NCBI GenBank assembly: GCA_033064195.1
Contig: JARBJD010000183.1
Location: 85,387-149,386, forward strand
Direction of reading: 5' to 3'
From: Blattamonas nauphoetae
Taxonomy: Eukaryota > Preaxostyla > Oxymonadida
Length of the DNA: 64,000 nucleotides
Notes under the pieces: model-generated
Databases searched by the model: none
Seen by the model: only the letters and a program-made list of their open reading frames with translations
What the model was told of the DNA's origin: nothing
In this document: positions 61,099-64,000 of the stretch, piece by piece
Layout: each line of letters starts with the position of its first letter
Numbering within the stretch: position 1 is the stretch's first letter
Made by a program: the position numbers and the translations under genes

Positions 61099-63574
61099 CT
61101 GAAATTTGAGTATCAGAGATTCCTTGGAGAGAGATCTTTATTTCTGAAGAGACGATTGTTTGAGGGATGAAGGTCCGAAGGAAGCTTGTGAATGGGTGAA
61201 ACCGAAGGAAGCTTAAGAATGAGGGATAAAACGAGAATTGCTTGCAACGGGACGAATATTACAACGTCAATCACCACAGCATCACTTTTGGACGATCGTG
61301 GGTTGTTGCGTCGAAAGGATCGTATTGAAGATGGCGAGAGTAACAGAAACGACAGCCAAAGGATCAGGCTCATCGAATGGTCATCTCATTCGAGTCCTCA
61401 TTTCGGTCAATTCACATCACATTCGGAGCCAAAACTGGGCAGGAATGTTGTCGGCCAATCTGCGACAGAAGTGGGACGAACACGGATTTAACAGGTTCAA
61501 CGTGGAGCTGATGGTTTTGAAGCAAACAAACAAGATGCAATTCGGGCTGTTCTTGCTCATCCACAGGAGGAGATGCGCGTCAACTCGAAGACGAGATTCC
61601 CATCAACAACGCGGTGTGGATCACGGTGATCCATGAATCGGCTGAAAAGAAGGAAACACACAATCATGTGCGACGGAACAAATAAATGAGAAAATAATAA
61701 CAAGGAAGAAGAAAAGAACTTCGAAGTTAATAATTTGCTCCAGCGACGAACACACCTGTCTGCACATGAAATGAAGAGTGATGGTTTGCACAATAAGAAT
61801 ACACTTTCGATGGAACAAATGGGGATGAACCGTCTACAAGTAATCATGACATTTTCCCACCTGATCGTTCAGTGTTGATGAGGGACACGTTGCGAGGGAA
61901 GAGGATGTTATTTTCAGAGTGGGGGTAATGTTTGGGAAAAGAGTGAGCTGTATTCTTCCATCGCCGGCACAGTTTCTCTTCCTCATCATACAATGATAGA
62001 AATGGTGAGTGCCTGGCGAAGCTTGTGAGACTACGTGAAGAGAGAAAGATGAGAGACGAAGAAGTCGAGAAAAGGATGAACAAAAGCTGCAATTAAGTGG
62101 TACATTAGGGGAGAAACCGCGAAGATCAAACTGAATGGGTCATTGAAGAAAAGAAAGATGCAAAAGATGGGGCATCGAAGGGGAACCACAAAAGCAAAAG
62201 TTTTCACAGTATACCATTTCTTGTTGAGAAATGAGGAACGATGTTGACATGAGTCAAGATTTTGTCGAGATCTTTGGTTGAGTTCAATCACTGTCAATAT
62301 TGAGTGAGATACGTTGACTGAGCAGAGAATATTGTCAATATTCTCATTAAAATACTTTGTTGAGCAACCTTGAGATTGTTGAGGACACAATACTGTCAAT
62401 AGTTACGAGTGAGACGGTGCTCTGTTGGGCTGGTCAAGAAGAGAGACTGGAGATGTTCTGAGAATCAAACATGACTAATGCAGATCAAGAGAGCATACAG
62501 AAGTATCAAATGATAGTGTTACCCTTATTTTCTATACGGATCATCAGTTTGGGTGTGCGATTCCTGATGGTCAAAATCGGTGTCCCTTTGTCAAATAGCG
62601 AAAAAACGTAAAAAATAATGAATTCCAAACCTGATCAATGCACGCGCTGAGTATCAGTTGAAAAGGAGATCGGACAGTCCAGTCAGTCTGGTGACTATTT
62701 GCATGATTGCATGGGCGGATCAGTGACTCAAAGTGACTCTCCAGAAAAGTATGGGGTGAAGTGATGACTTGTGGCTAAATTCGTTTGATTCATCTGAAAA
62801 TGAGTCTATTTCTAAAAAAATAGTGTGAAATGTGAAAGATAAACCATAAAAAGCGATTGAAAGAGAAGGGAGATTGTGAACGTATTTTTGAGAAAGAAAA
62901 ACCAAGAAAACAAGGTGATGATCAATCAAGAAGTGATGTTAAATTGAAAAGGGAGCGTTTTGGGTCTGGATTCCTCTTGAATTTGTCTTATGGGGTGAGT
63001 CACTGACTCGATTCATTTCGGTGACTGGACTCGGTCTCTTTAGACTGACTGTTGCCCATGCCTATATCTGTGTTTATGATGTTAAGTTGTCCTGTCCTCC
63101 TCACTTTCTGTCCGTCCTCCTCTTTTTCTTGTCCGATTCTGAAATTGAAAGAAAATTGAAAATTTTGGATATTCCCAGTGATAAAAGTGCATTTTAGGAT
63201 CGAATTTGGCTTGATTTTGCAAAAAACGTGAAAATCAACGAAGTCGATCCAACAAATCACATTGAGGGTTGATCACGGATCGAATCTTCTCGAATACTTT
63301 TGTTTCCGATGAAATGTTGCGAAATACAGAATACGAAAGAAGGTAGAAGGAAGTGGACGGAGTAGTGATGAAACAAGCACTCTTCTTCGCCTTCGCACAA
63401 CTACCTCAGGTTGGGTCGGAACAAATGGAAGAAAATGAGTGAAGATACTGCGGAATTCATCCGGTTAGCGTAGAAAACCCGAGGGAACAGCTTGACGTTG
63501 GCGAAATTTGATTTGAAATGAAGTGAGAGATGAAGCAATCGATATATTTAGAATTGAGTGTGTGAATGGGAGTG
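61099..63574. other. Long sparse region, possible unassigned exons
   Basis: About 2.5 kb. The part at 61100-61850 may contain upstream exons of the 60500 gene or another gene, but frames and splice sites were ambiguous on both strands. From 61850 on the sequence is low in coding signal. Several GACTCGAGTCA-like and CATGGGCA motifs occur between 62670 and 63065. Confidence 0.35.
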
Positions 63575-64000
63575 AACGCGCGATCGTGGAGAGGAGGGAA
63601 TGTGCGATCGTGGAGAGGAGGGACGGGCGATCGTGGAGAGGAGGAAGTGTGCGATCGTGGAGAGGAGGGAGTGTGCGATCGAGTAGAGCAGGGAGTGCGC
63701 GATCGTGGAGAGGAGGGAGTGTGCGATCGTGGAGAGGAGGGAGTGTGCGATCGAGTAGAGCAGGGAGTGCGCGATCGTGGAGAGGAGGAAGTGTGCGATC
63801 GTGGAGAGGAGGGAGTGTGCGATCGTGGAGAGGAGGGAGTGTGCGATCGTGGAGAGGAGGGAGTGTGCGATCGTGGAGAGGAGGAAGTGTGCGATCGAGT
63901 AGAGCAGGGAGTGCGCGATCGTGGAGAGGAGGGAGTGTGCGATCGTGGAGAGGAGGGAGTGTGCGATCGTGGAAGGGAGGGAGGTGTGCGATCGTGGAGA
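63575..64000. repeat. 24-bp minisatellite running off the window edge
   Basis: About 18 tandem units of the type GTGTGCGATCGTGGAGAGG plus a GAGG-rich spacer, with the palindromic CGATCG core recurring every 23-24 bp (63581, 63605, 63628, 63652, 63676 and on). A variant unit with GATCGAGTAGAGCAGGGAG recurs at about 63677, 63752 and 63890, indicating higher-order duplication. Confidence 0.9.

Noticed and set aside
63575-64000. CRISPR array
   Set aside because: Units are contiguous 23-24 bp repeats without unique spacers, in a eukaryotic context with no cas genes.
1-64000. tRNA or rRNA genes
   Set aside because: GGTTCGA-like B-box strings occur (e.g. near 15632) but no cloverleaf could be folded around them by eye.

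Overview
The window looks like nuclear DNA of an anaerobic metamonad protist, most likely an oxymonad (Preaxostyla; Blattamonas is my best guess). This is inference from content: very short spliceosomal introns, standard stop codons, large families of secreted beta-helix proteins and ARM-like proteins, bacterial-type ferredoxin/flavodoxin and acyltransferase genes, a Polinton/Maverick element and a DIRS retroelement. No rRNA, tRNA or CRISPR array was recognised.

Layout. (1) 1 to about 18.1 kb: most of a Polinton/Maverick virus-like element, cut by the left window edge. It carries a partial S74-chaperone protein, two homologous capsid-type proteins, small virion-like proteins, a packaging ATPase, a retrovirus-type integrase, a protein-primed DNA polymerase B with a nested HNH domain, and two repeat-domain proteins. 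Nearly every gene has a T-rich ATTT box 5-15 nt before its start codon. The large genes are open and the element looks recent; no maturation protease is visible here. (2) 18.1-34.7 kb: host DNA dominated by a dispersed ARM/HEAT-like gene family (at least six members counting the one at 54.5 kb), whose 5' intron is conserved in position, phase and size. Also here are a broken beta-helix gene preceded by a 139-bp tandem array, a copine-type vWA gene with eight exons, and a bacterial-type membrane acyltransferase. (3) 35.3-36.3 kb: a flavodoxin plus 2x[4Fe-4S] ferredoxin fusion gene with a C-terminal membrane anchor. (4) 36.35-40.92 kb: a DIRS-type tyrosine-recombinase retroelement with complete terminal architecture, inserted about 50 bp upstream of the fusion gene. 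(5) 41.1-50.7 kb: one giant secreted beta-helix gene with at least seven modules and two apparent frame breaks. (6) 51.0-52.8 kb: an intact type I membrane beta-helix protein. (7) 53.2-54.2 kb: a second flavodoxin-ferredoxin copy with an in-frame stop. (8) 54.5-57.4 kb: another ARM-like gene and a six-exon serpin. (9) 57.5-64.0 kb: gene fragments, sparse sequence, and a 24-bp minisatellite running off the right edge.

The Polinton genes form a self-contained set for replication, integration, packaging and capsid. The host genes are mainly surface/secreted proteins, one intracellular repeat family, and redox or lipid/sugar-modifying enzymes typical of gut-dwelling anaerobes. Exon joins were deduced by eye from frame, splice dinucleotides and family similarity; transcripts would be needed to confirm them.
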